A DNA stretch of 16,650 nucleotides from DATFWK01 sp035259345. GTDB taxonomy: Bacteria > Actinomycetota > Thermoleophilia > Miltoncostaeales > Miltoncostaeaceae. Under the pieces are notes generated by a model. It had not been told where the DNA came from. It worked only from the letters and a program-made list of their open reading frames with translations, and did no database searches. Shown piece after piece: positions 7,366-15,194 of this stretch; the first letter of the stretch is position 1; each line of letters begins with the position of its first letter. The stretch lies in assembly GCA_035259345.1 (NCBI GenBank), contig DATFWK010000199.1, positions 1 to 16,650 of the forward strand, written 5' to 3'. Position numbers and translations under genes: made by a program.

Positions 7366-7937
7366 GAAGCGTCGTCCTCCCCGGCCGGCGGCGAGGCGAC
7401 GACCACGCGGGCGGGCCGCACCACGCTGTCGGCGAGGCGGTAGCCCTTGGCCGCCACGTGGACGACCGTGCCCTCGGGATGGTCGGCCGTCGGATGGCTC
7501 GAGACGGCCTCGTGGACGGTGGGGTCGAACGGCAGCCCGTCGGCCGGGATCTCGCCGAGGCCGCGGGCCTCGAGCGCCGCGACCAGCTGGGCGCGCACCA
7601 TCTCCACGCCCGAGCCGACGGCGTGGCCCTGCTGCCCGAGCGCCTCGATCGCGCGCTCGAGGTTGTCGATCACGGGCAGGAGGTGCACGACCAGGTCGCG
7701 CACCGCCCCGTCCGCCATGGCCTGGCGGTCGCGCTCGACGCGCTTGCGGTAGTTCTCGAACTCGGCCTTGAGCCGCTGGAGCGCGTCGAGGTACTCGTCG
7801 CGCTCGCGTGCCAGCAGCTCGTAGTCCTCGACCGAGACGGCCGCGGGCTCCGGCGCCGGCTCGCCGCCGGCAGCGGCCGGCGTGCCCGCCGCCTGCGCGG
7901 GGGGCACGCCGCCATCGATGTGCCGGTGGTCCGTCAC
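7362..7937 (-). CDS. grpE: Nucleotide exchange factor GrpE
   Basis: 191 residues. A disordered Ala/Pro/Gly-rich N-terminus (1-35) precedes the long coiled-coil helix (about 36-80, with EFENYRKRVERDRQ), a four-helix bundle part (LLPVIDNLERAIEAL, 86-100) and the C-terminal beta-wing. The wing carries FDPTVHEAVSS (137-147) and KGYRLADSVVRPARVVV (164-180), both highly conserved in GrpE. The dimer opens the DnaK nucleotide-binding domain to release ADP, and the coiled coil often acts as a thermosensor. GTG 7937 overlaps the Hsp20 stop as GTGA, and its own stop overlaps dnaJ, so it is translationally coupled on both sides. Confidence 0.97.
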   Translation of the reverse strand: MTDHRHIDGGVPPAQAAGTPAAAGGEPAPEPAAVSVEDYELLARERDEYLDALQRLKAEFENYRKRVERDRQAMADGAVRDLVVHLLPVIDNLERAIEALGQQGHAVGSGVEMVRAQLVAALEARGLGEIPADGLPFDPTVHEAVSSHPTADHPEGTVVHVAAKGYRLADSVVRPARVVVASPPAGEDDAS

Positions 7938-8377
7938 TCGGCGGGACCTGCCTCGATCGAGACCTTGCGCGGCCGGACCTCCTCGGCCTTCGGGACGGTG
8001 ACCTCGAGGACGCCGTCGCGGAAGGTCGCGGCGATCTGGTCGCTCTTCACGCCCTGGGGGAGCGTGATCGAACGGGAGAACGTGCCGTAGGCGCGCTCGA
8101 TACGGCTGAAGCGCCCCTCCTCGACGGTCTCCGTGAACCTCCGCTCGCCGGAGATCGTCAGGACGTTGTCGTCGACCTCCACGTCGACGTCGTCCTTGCC
8201 GAGGCCCGGGAGGTCCGCCTTGAGCACGATCGCATCGGCCGTCTCGACCAGGTCGATGGCCGGCGACCACGCCCGCGTACGCGGCACGTCGCCGAAGGCG
8301 CGGCCGAAGACGCGGTCCAGCTCGCTGCGGAAGACCGTGATGTCCCGGAGGGGATCGAATCGGACAAGGGTTGGCAT
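7934..8377 (-). CDS. Small heat-shock protein, Hsp20/alpha-crystallin family
   Basis: 147 residues from ATG 8377. A short N-terminal arm (PLRDITVFRSELDRVF) leads into the alpha-crystallin domain (about 38-131), with AIDLVETADAIVLKADLPG and the GVLEVTVPK signature (122-130). The C-terminal tail has a V-S-I triplet (139-141) at the place of the IxI oligomerisation motif. It holds unfolding proteins for later refolding by DnaK and ClpB. It sits between dnaK and grpE, an insertion not found in the classical dnaK-grpE-dnaJ-hspR order of Streptomyces and Mycobacterium. AAGGAG lies 11 bases upstream of the ATG. A strong hairpin separates it from dnaK, and its stop overlaps grpE. Confidence 0.95.
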   Translation of the reverse strand: MPTLVRFDPLRDITVFRSELDRVFGRAFGDVPRTRAWSPAIDLVETADAIVLKADLPGLGKDDVDVEVDDNVLTISGERRFTETVEEGRFSRIERAYGTFSRSITLPQGVKSDQIAATFRDGVLEVTVPKAEEVRPRKVSIEAGPAE

Positions 8378-8389
8378 GGGATGTCTTGC

Positions 8390-8420
8390 TCCTTCGTCTG
8401 CTGTGGGTTCAAGGACGCGC

Positions 8421-8433
<13 letters not shown>
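8390..8433 (-). promoter_or_regulatory. Intercistronic hairpin between dnaK and hsp20
   Basis: Perfect 8-base arms GGACGCGC (8413-8420) and GCGCGTCC (8426-8433) enclose a 5-base loop holding the dnaK stop codon. No U-run follows, so full termination is unlikely. The hairpin could act as attenuator, processing site or 3' stabiliser that sets more DnaK than downstream product. The mRNA bases UCCUU (8415-8411) can alternatively pair with AAGGA of the hsp20 ribosome binding site (8394-8390). Confidence 0.5.
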
Positions 8434-10313
<1,880 letters not shown>

Positions 10314-10315
10314 TC

Positions 10316-10343
10316 GGAAGTTTCCTCCACGGGCCGCTGGCCC
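10316..10343 (-). promoter_or_regulatory. dnaK leader hairpins masking the ribosome binding site (RNA-thermometer candidate)
   Basis: In the mRNA, GGGCC-AGC-GGCCC (10343-10331) is followed after two bases by GGAGG-AAA-CUUCC (10328-10316), then GA and the AUG. The second stem pairs every base of the Shine-Dalgarno sequence, with one G-U pair in the middle. This explains the long 10-base spacing to the start. Its function is inferred from base pairing only. Confidence 0.4.
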
Positions 10344-10371
10344 ATTCGGTTAGTGATCTAGTGCCTTCGGC

Positions 10372-10400
10372 AGTATGAAATCTGAGTGCAGCTATGTCAA
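10372..10400 (-). promoter_or_regulatory. Promoter of the dnaK operon
   Basis: Reading the minus strand, TTGACA (10400-10395) and CATACT (10377-10372) are separated by exactly 17 bases. This is close to the ideal vegetative sigma-70/HrdB-type promoter and far better than anything else in the window. Transcription should start near 10365, giving a leader of about 50 bases before the dnaK ATG. Confidence 0.75.
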
Positions 10401-10401
10401 A
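10381..10401 (-). promoter_or_regulatory. HAIR-like HspR operator candidate
   Basis: The minus strand reads TTTGACA-N7-ACTCAGA, which matches the HspR consensus CTTGAGT-N7-ACTCAAG at 9 of 14 positions with the exact 7-base spacer. It covers the -35 box, where a bound repressor would block RNA polymerase. The hspR gene lies in the same operon. The match is degenerate, so the call is tentative. Confidence 0.45.
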
Positions 10402-10505
10402 TCAATTCTGCGGGGCTTTGTGGGGCTCCCTTCGAGCCGCCGGGGGCGGGTGAAGAGGGACCGCCGAGGGTGGAGGCAAGGGGCTCCCATGCCGATGGCG
10501 ATCCC

Positions 10506-11147
10506 GTGCACCTGAGCCTCCGGATCCTGGTGATCGCCGCCGGCCTGGCCGGCCTCGCCTGGTTGGTCGCCTCCCACCTACGCGGCCGCCCACGGCCGGT
10601 GCCGATCGTGCTGCTCGCGCTCGTCCTCGCCTACCTCGGCTTCGCCGAGTACCGGGCGCAGGCGGCGGAGGGTCGCTACGGCCGGATCGCGAGCGAGATC
10701 GCCCACCGCCCGGTCAAGGTCCGCTGCGAGGGCCTCGGGCACAGCCTCGTGAACATCGGGCAGGAGTGGGGCTATGTGGAGTTCGACGCCGACGGCGACC
10801 CGAGCGACACGACGAACCTCTCGCGCGACGCCTGCAAGGGCCTCGCCCGGTATGCCGGCGGCGACCGCGAGCGGCTTGACGACGACCTCGTGGTCGCCGT
10901 GCACACGCTCGCCCACGAGTCGATCCATCTCCGCGGCTGGACGAACGAGGCGCTCACGGATTGCTACGGCATGCAGTTCACGGCGCTCGTGGCGCGGCGG
11001 CTCGGCGCGACGGCGCGCCAGGCGCAGCGGCTGGCCCAGTACTACTGGGTGCGCATCTATCCGGAGATGCCGGAGGGCTATCGCACCGTCGAGTGTGTCG
11101 ACGGGGGCCGGCTCGACCTCCACAAGGACTCCCCCGTCTGGCCCTGA
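10506..11147 (+). CDS. Membrane-anchored HExxH (zinc metalloprotease-like) protein, uncharacterised
   Basis: About 213 residues from GTG 10506; GTG 10470 is an alternative start. Two N-terminal hydrophobic helices (about 4-22 and 32-48) are separated by a basic loop (HLRGRPRP). This places the rest of the protein outside the cytoplasm by the positive-inside rule. The outer part has four cysteines (C74, C110, C153, C197), suggesting two disulfides. It also has LAHESIHLRG with H137-E138-x-x-H141, followed by E148 and D152 in TNEALTDCYGMQ. This layout fits a zinc-binding HExxH helix with a nearby acidic third ligand, as in gluzincins, but I recognise no family. It is divergent from dnaK across about 190 bases. 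No convincing ribosome binding site is seen, so the exact start is uncertain. Confidence 0.72.
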   Translation: MHLSLRILVIAAGLAGLAWLVASHLRGRPRPVPIVLLALVLAYLGFAEYRAQAAEGRYGRIASEIAHRPVKVRCEGLGHSLVNIGQEWGYVEFDADGDPSDTTNLSRDACKGLARYAGGDRERLDDDLVVAVHTLAHESIHLRGWTNEALTDCYGMQFTALVARRLGATARQAQRLAQYYWVRIYPEMPEGYRTVECVDGGRLDLHKDSPVWP

Positions 11148-11185
11148 CGGGGCACGCTCCGGCGACGAACGGGCGGCCCCGGGCT

Positions 11186-11200
11186 GTTAGCCTCGCCGGG
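11186..11200 (+). promoter_or_regulatory. Candidate leaderless promoter -10 element (TAGCCT)
   Basis: GTTAGCCTCGCCGGG ends directly at ATG 11201, with TAGCCT at 11188-11193, 7 bases before the ATG. No Shine-Dalgarno sequence is present. Thirteen of its 15 bases recur at 16371-16385, upstream of the family 4 glycosyltransferase. Confidence 0.45.
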
Positions 11201-12130
11201 ATGGCCGGACCGACACGCCTCGAACGTGCGCTCGCGGAGGGCCGTTTCGCCGTCACCGCCGAGCTCGGCCCGCCGAAGCACGCCGGGGCGGAGGCGGTCG
11301 CCGAGAAGGCCCGCGTGCTCGGGCCGGTGTGCGACGCGGTCAACGTCACGGACAACCAGACGGCCCAGTCGCGCATGGCGCCGCTGGCCGGTGGGCGGAT
11401 CGCGCTCGAGCACGGCGCGGAGCCGGTGATGCAGCTCACCGTCCGGGACCGCAACCGCATGGCGCTGACCTCCGACCTGCTCGGCGCCTCGGCGCTCGGC
11501 ATCCACAACACGCTGGCCATGAGCGGCGACCCGATGAAGATCGGCAACCACCCGGACGCCGCCACCGTGAACGACATCGACACCATGCAGCTCCTCTCGC
11601 TCCAGCGCGCGCTCCGGCAGGGGCGCTTCGCGAACGCCGAGGACGAGGAGCTCAAGGGCGAGGCGCCGCACCTGCACATCGGCGCGACCGCGAACCCGTT
11701 CGCGCCGGACCCGGACGTCGAGATCTCGAAGATCCGGGCGAAGATGGAGGCCGGCGCCGACTTCTTCCAGACCCAGATCACCTACATGCCCGAGGCCCTG
11801 GTTGCGTTCCTCGACCGGCTGCGGGCGAGCGACCTGCCGTCCTGGCCGCGCCTCGTCATCGGGGTGGGCCCGTTCAAGCACCTGCGCATGGCGATCCACA
11901 TGCGCGACAAGGTCTGGGGCGTCGAGGTTCCGGAGGAGCTGATCCGGCGCATGGAGTCCGCCCACGACGAGGGCGAAGAGGGCAAGCGGATCTGCGTCGA
12001 GGTGATCGAGCGCCTGCGCGAGATGGACGGCGTGGCCGGGTGCCACGTGATGGCCGTGGCCTGGGAGGAGGTCGTGCCCGAGCTCCTGGAGCGGGCCGGC
12101 CTGCGCTCGCCGGAGGCCCATCCGGCCTGA
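11201..12130 (+). CDS. Methylenetetrahydrofolate reductase family protein
   Basis: 309 residues with the features of the FAD-dependent TIM-barrel MTHFR family. TAELGPPKHAGAEAV (19-33) carries the glutamate (E21) at the position of the catalytic acid. DAVNVTDNQTAQSRM (45-59), HNTLAMSGDPMKIGNHPDA (102-120) and QTQITY follow. The GDPxKxGxHPDA segment resembles the MTHFR module of bacterial enzymes that supply methyl-folate for methionine synthesis or act in one-carbon metabolism. The expected reaction is reduction of 5,10-methylene- to 5-methyl-tetrahydrofolate in the cytosol. It has no regulatory C-terminal domain, which is normal for bacteria. ATG 11201 has no ribosome site but a TAGCCT box 7 bases upstream, suggesting leaderless mRNA. 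It could be a paralogue with altered specificity; metF is therefore not assigned. Confidence 0.85.
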   Translation: MAGPTRLERALAEGRFAVTAELGPPKHAGAEAVAEKARVLGPVCDAVNVTDNQTAQSRMAPLAGGRIALEHGAEPVMQLTVRDRNRMALTSDLLGASALGIHNTLAMSGDPMKIGNHPDAATVNDIDTMQLLSLQRALRQGRFANAEDEELKGEAPHLHIGATANPFAPDPDVEISKIRAKMEAGADFFQTQITYMPEALVAFLDRLRASDLPSWPRLVIGVGPFKHLRMAIHMRDKVWGVEVPEELIRRMESAHDEGEEGKRICVEVIERLREMDGVAGCHVMAVAWEEVVPELLERAGLRSPEAHPA

Positions 12131-12145
12131 CCCGGCTCAGCCGGG
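12131..12145. terminator. Short bidirectional hairpin between convergent genes
   Basis: CCCGGC-TCA-GCCGGG has perfect 6-base arms and sits in the 6-base gap between the MTHFR-family gene and the HAD gene. The loop is exactly the HAD stop codon (TCA on the plus strand). No T-run follows on either side, so it would be an intrinsic terminator of the GC-rich, U-poor kind or only an end-stabilising hairpin. Confidence 0.45.
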
Positions 12146-12799
12146 CGAGACGATCCGCTCGAGCGTCTCCGGGAGCATGGCGAGGTCGGTGAGCTCCGCC
12201 GCGCGCGGGGCGTCGCTCGTCTCCCCCAGCCGGTTGATCCACACCGCCGGGATGCCGAGCGGCGCGGCCCCCTCGAGATCGTGGAAGGCGCTGGCGGCGA
12301 CGTGGACGTGGCGGCCGGGCGGAGGGTCCGCGCGCTCGCGGAAGCGCAGCCAGTGGCCGGGGGCGGGCTTGTAGGAGCCGGCGATGTCGGCCGTGACGGC
12401 CAGGTCGATCGCGACGCCGAGCCTGGCGATCGACGTGGCGAGCAGGTCCGGGTCGCTGTTCGAGAGGATCCCCAGGCGCCACCCGCGCTCGCGCAGCTCG
12501 GCCAGCGCCCCGGGCACCTCCGGGAAGGGCGTCCACGACGGCAGCGACCGGCCGATCGCGTCGGCCTCGCCGCCGTCGAGGTGCAGCCCCTCGATCGCCG
12601 CCACCGCGGCGAGGGCCCGGTCCATCACCTGGCGGTAGGGGAGCGACCGGCCCTCCTCGATCAGCGGCTCGACCGCGTGGTAGCGGGCCAGCAGGCGGGC
12701 GGGGTCGCCGTCGGGCCACACGCGGGTCATCGCGGCGGCGATGCCCGCGTTCCAGTCGATCAGCGTGCCGTAGCAGTCGAAGGTCGCCCAGCGCTCCAC
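12137..12799 (-). CDS. Haloacid dehalogenase-like hydrolase (type II dehalogenase subgroup)
   Basis: 220 residues with the HAD motifs in order. FDCYGTLIDW has nucleophile D8 and T12, ILSNSD (111-116) is motif II, SYKPAP (142-147) carries the motif III lysine K144, and AASAFHDLEGA (168-178) gives the motif IV acid D174. The cap lies between motifs I and II (about 18-90), as in subfamily I, and the whole resembles L-2-haloacid dehalogenases and related phosphatases. Substrate is unknown. GTG 12799 starts 10 bases after the stop of the acidic hypothetical protein. No ribosome site is seen, but TAGGCT (rc of 12807-12812) lies 7 bases upstream and shares its TAG with that stop, so a separate leaderless start is possible. 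Confidence 0.88.
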   Translation of the reverse strand: MERWATFDCYGTLIDWNAGIAAAMTRVWPDGDPARLLARYHAVEPLIEEGRSLPYRQVMDRALAAVAAIEGLHLDGGEADAIGRSLPSWTPFPEVPGALAELRERGWRLGILSNSDPDLLATSIARLGVAIDLAVTADIAGSYKPAPGHWLRFRERADPPPGRHVHVAASAFHDLEGAAPLGIPAVWINRLGETSDAPRAAELTDLAMLPETLERIVSPG

Positions 12800-12809
12800 G
12801 GGCGGCAGC

Positions 12810-13574
12810 CTAGCCCTCCGGCGGCTGTTCCTCGGCCTCCCCGGCCTCCGCGACCAGCGCCAGCGCGATCGCCTCCTCGGCGAGGGTGAGGATGGTCGCA
12901 CGCCAGACCGTGTCGTCGGCCGGGTCCTCGGGGGCGGGCCCTGAGGCGAGCTCGGCAAGCGCCGCCGTGGCCCGGGGCGCCTCGTCGTCGTCGATGCCCC
13001 AGAGCGACTCGCGCGCCCACGCCCGGATCTCCTCGTCGCCGGTCGCCCGCGCGAGCTCCGTCGCGGCCCCGGCGTCCTCGCCGGCGGCGACGTAGGTCGC
13101 GATCTCGGGCGCGAAGTCGTCCGGGTCGAGGTCGAGGAGGTCGTCGACGATCGGGCCCGCGGCCAGCGCGGCGGCCTCGAGGGGCTCGGCCCCGCCCTCG
13201 ATGCGCTCCTCGAGGTCCTCCAGGCGCTCTCCGACGCGCACCAGCACCCCCGCGAGCGACCGCCCGGCTCCTTCGGCGAGGGCCAGCGCCAGCGGGTTGG
13301 CCGGCGAGGCGTCCGGGACGAGCGCGAGGGCCGCGTCGAGCTCGTCCGCCTCCGCGCCCTCGGCGCTCGAGCGCGCGCGCTCGAGCGCCGCGCCCATGGC
13401 CAGGCGAAGCTCCGGCCAGTGGGCCTCGCTCGTCGCCAGCCGCAGCGGCGCCAGCTCGTCCTCGGGGGCGCCGGCCGCGATCGCCCGCGCCAGCGCCATG
13501 GCCTCCGCACCGAGGACGCCGCGCGGCAGCCCGACCCCGGCGAGGGCCAGCGCGTGGTCGAGCGGCCCGGTCAC
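12810..13574 (-). CDS. Acidic, alanine-rich hypothetical protein
   Basis: 254 residues, extremely rich in Ala, Glu, Asp and Leu, with few basic residues and no hydrophobic membrane segment or signal peptide. Most of the chain looks helical (for example VRVGERLEDLEERIEGGAEPLE). Several short DDD/DDE clusters lie in the C-terminal half, and the tail is EAEEQPPEG. No motif or family is recognised. The frame is supported by the GTGA overlap of its start (GTG 13574) with the stop of the fumarylacetoacetate hydrolase-family gene, and by the protein-like, non-Arg-rich composition compared with the other frames. Coupling suggests equal expression with that enzyme, but no functional link can be read. 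Confidence 0.72.
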   Translation of the reverse strand: MTGPLDHALALAGVGLPRGVLGAEAMALARAIAAGAPEDELAPLRLATSEAHWPELRLAMGAALERARSSAEGAEADELDAALALVPDASPANPLALALAEGAGRSLAGVLVRVGERLEDLEERIEGGAEPLEAAALAAGPIVDDLLDLDPDDFAPEIATYVAAGEDAGAATELARATGDEEIRAWARESLWGIDDDEAPRATAALAELASGPAPEDPADDTVWRATILTLAEEAIALALVAEAGEAEEQPPEG

Positions 13575-14377
13575 GGCGCGACGACGGGGTGCTCGATCGA
13601 CCCCAGGCGGTCGACCTCGACCCGGACGACGTCGCCCGGGCGCAGGAACCGCTTCGGCGTCCGCCCCATTCCCACGCCGGCCGGCGTGCCCGTGGTGATG
13701 ACGTCGCCGGGCTCGAGCGTGAACTGGCGCGAGCAGTACGCGACCAGCTCGGCCACGCCGAACACCATGTCAGCGGTGGTGCCGTCCTGCATCAGCTCTC
13801 CGCTCACCCAGGTGCGGACGCCCAGCGCCTGCGGATCGGGCACCTCGTCCGCGGTCGTGATCCAGGGGCCCCACGGGGCGAACGTGTCCCCGCCCTTCGC
13901 GCGGACCCACTGCGGCTCCGCGCGCTGGCGGTCCCGCGCGCTCACGTCGTTCATGACCGCGTACCCGAAGACGTGCTCGAGCGCACGGGCCTCGGGGACG
14001 TCACGGGCGGCGCGGCCGATCACCACCGCCAGCTCGCCCTCGTAGTCGAGCTCATCCGTGTAGGCGGGGATGACGACTGGACCGGACGGGGGCGCGACGG
14101 CGCTCGCCAGCTTGGCGAAGAGCAGCGGCTCGGTGGGGACCTTGGCGCCCGTCTCGGCCGCGTGGTCGCGGTAGTTCAGGCCGATGCCGATGAGCTTGCC
14201 CGGCCGGAGCGGCGAGCCGAGCCGCGCGGGATCGATCGGAAGGGCATCTCCTGCGGGCGTCACGGCCGCCCCGAGCACGATCTCCAGGGGCCCGGACGCC
14301 TCGAGCGGGGTGACCTCGTCGCCCGTGACGAGGCCGGCTCGAGGGTGCCCGCCATCGATGAGCGTGCAGAGGCGCAT
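13571..14377 (-). CDS. Fumarylacetoacetate hydrolase (FAH) family protein
   Basis: 268 residues. The C-terminal FAH fold shows LIGIGLNYRDHAAE (62-75), with the catalytic-type histidine H72. The metal ligands are E113 and E115 in LDYEGELAVVIG and D144 in MNDVSARDRQ, with K161 (RAKGGDTFAP) in the active site. GDVITTGTPAGVGMG lies near the end. Members cleave or tautomerise 2-keto acids (fumarylpyruvate and acylpyruvate hydrolases, 2-hydroxyhepta-diene-dioate isomerases, oxaloacetate tautomerase/decarboxylase). The N-terminal 60 residues form the usual small lid domain. ATG 14377 has no ribosome site; TAGGAT lies 9 bases upstream, suggesting leaderless or very short-leader mRNA. It is the first gene of a three-gene minus-strand run. 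The exact substrate is not determinable. Confidence 0.9.
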   Translation of the reverse strand: MRLCTLIDGGHPRAGLVTGDEVTPLEASGPLEIVLGAAVTPAGDALPIDPARLGSPLRPGKLIGIGLNYRDHAAETGAKVPTEPLLFAKLASAVAPPSGPVVIPAYTDELDYEGELAVVIGRAARDVPEARALEHVFGYAVMNDVSARDRQRAEPQWVRAKGGDTFAPWGPWITTADEVPDPQALGVRTWVSGELMQDGTTADMVFGVAELVAYCSRQFTLEPGDVITTGTPAGVGMGRTPKRFLRPGDVVRVEVDRLGSIEHPVVAP

Positions 14378-14386
14378 CGAGGCGGA

Positions 14387-14392
14387 ATCCTA
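14387..14392 (-). promoter_or_regulatory. Candidate -10 box (TAGGAT) of the FAH-family gene
   Basis: The minus strand reads TAGGAT, then 9 bases, then the ATG at 14377. There is no Shine-Dalgarno sequence between. A start of transcription about 7 bases after the box would leave a leader of only a few bases. No clear -35 box is seen in the GC-rich stretch further upstream. Confidence 0.45.
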
Positions 14393-14456
14393 GGCGAGCG
14401 GCGGGCCCGCGGCCCGCTCGACCGCCGCCGCTCGATGCGGCCGCGGCGTCCCGGTG

Positions 14457-14495
14457 ATCGCAGTAATGCGCTAGCCCCCATCGCACTAATGCGCT
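14457..14495. promoter_or_regulatory. Tandem CGCA-N4-TGCG operator-like repeats
   Basis: Two 16-base copies, ATCGCAGTAATGCGCT (14457-14472) and ATCGCACTAATGCGCT (14480-14495), differ at one base and start 23 bases apart. Each contains the palindrome CGCA-N4-TGCG. They lie just upstream of TTTAAT (14495-14500), a possible -10 box, and of the phosphatidylinositol-phosphate synthase gene. The site fits a dimeric repressor or activator binding as a pair. Confidence 0.55.
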
Positions 14496-14531
14496 TTAAT
14501 CCGGCGGCCGTTCCGCCTCCGGAGCCCCGCC

Positions 14532-15194
14532 ATCTCCACCCGCACCGAGAAGCTCGACCACCGCCGCCCGCTGCGCCAGCGCCTCAACGAGGGCTCGCGC
14601 GCGGCCGTCGGGCCGGTCATCCGCTTCCTGGTCCGGCGCGGCGTGGGGCCGAACACGGTCACGCTGGCCGGCTTCGCGGGATCGATCCTGACGTGCGTGC
14701 TGATCCTCGAGCGGTACTGGCTCGCGGCCGGCTTCGTCTTCGTCGCCGCGGGCATGATGGACATGCTGGACGGGTCGGTGGCCCGGCTCTCCGGGCGCGC
14801 GACGCCCTTCGGGGCGTTCCTCGACTCGACGCTGGACCGGACCGCCGAGGGCCTGGTCCTGGGCGCGATCGGGGTCGTGCTCGCCAAGGACGGCCACTGG
14901 TGGGCACTCGGCGCGGCGTTCGCAGCGCTCACCGCCTCGTTCCTCGTCTCGTACACCCGCGCGCGCGCTGAGGGGCTGGGCATCGACTCGAACCGGGGCG
15001 GCCTCATGGCCCGCCCCGAGCGGCTGGTGCTGATCGGCGCCGGCATCTTCTTCGCCCCCTTCGGCGCGACGCTGCAGGTGGTGATGTTCGTGCTCGCCGG
15101 GCTGACGATCCTGACCGTCGTCCAGCGGGTGATCTTCGTCTGGCGCGCGCTCCCGCGTGCCGAAGCCAACCGACCAGGAGGTCGTGATTCGTGA
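14532..15194 (+). CDS. Phosphatidylinositol-phosphate synthase-type CDP-alcohol phosphotransferase
   Basis: About 220 residues if started at ATC 14532. The CDP-alcohol phosphotransferase signature is complete: D77xxD80GxxAR (DMLDGSVAR), then G94xxxD98xxxD102 (GAFLDSTLD). Hydrophobic helices span most of residues 42-205, and RPERL (161-165) is shared with actinobacterial PgsA1-type enzymes. With the coupled inositol-phosphate synthase gene downstream, the likely reaction is CDP-diacylglycerol plus inositol 1-phosphate to phosphatidylinositol phosphate in the membrane. The start is odd. Between the in-frame stop at 14487 and GTG 14643 there is no ATG, GTG or TTG. The family N-terminus is nevertheless encoded from about 14532, where ATC follows GGAG (14521-14524) by 7 bases. 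GTG 14643 would delete the first 37 residues. The stop overlaps the next start as GTGA. Confidence 0.88.
   Translation: MSTRTEKLDHRRPLRQRLNEGSRAAVGPVIRFLVRRGVGPNTVTLAGFAGSILTCVLILERYWLAAGFVFVAAGMMDMLDGSVARLSGRATPFGAFLDSTLDRTAEGLVLGAIGVVLAKDGHWWALGAAFAALTASFLVSYTRARAEGLGIDSNRGGLMARPERLVLIGAGIFFAPFGATLQVVMFVLAGLTILTVVQRVIFVWRALPRAEANRPGGRDS

Noticed and set aside
10351..10363. Direct repeat TAGTG-ATC-TAGTG near the dnaK transcription start
   Set aside because: Too short to call a site on its own; it does not match HspR, CIRCE or other known heat-shock operators.
10381..10394. GCACTC within the dnaK promoter as a CIRCE (HrcA) half-site
   Set aside because: Only one half is present and the paired GAGTGC arm with 9-base spacing is missing; the MerR-type HspR in the operon is the better candidate.
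10386..10505. N-terminal extension of the HESIH protein to GTG 10386
   Set aside because: The 40 added residues are Gly/Pro-rich and unlike a protein, and the start would lie inside the dnaK promoter region.
14489..14971. ATG 14489 frame (MRFNPAAVPPPEPRH...)
   Set aside because: Pro/Arg/His-rich, in a different frame from the phosphotransferase, with its ATG inside the tandem palindrome; no sign of a real protein.
14643..15194. GTG 14643 as start of the CDP-alcohol phosphotransferase
   Set aside because: It would remove the conserved N-terminal part and cut into the first membrane helix; the upstream in-frame sequence is clearly protein-like.
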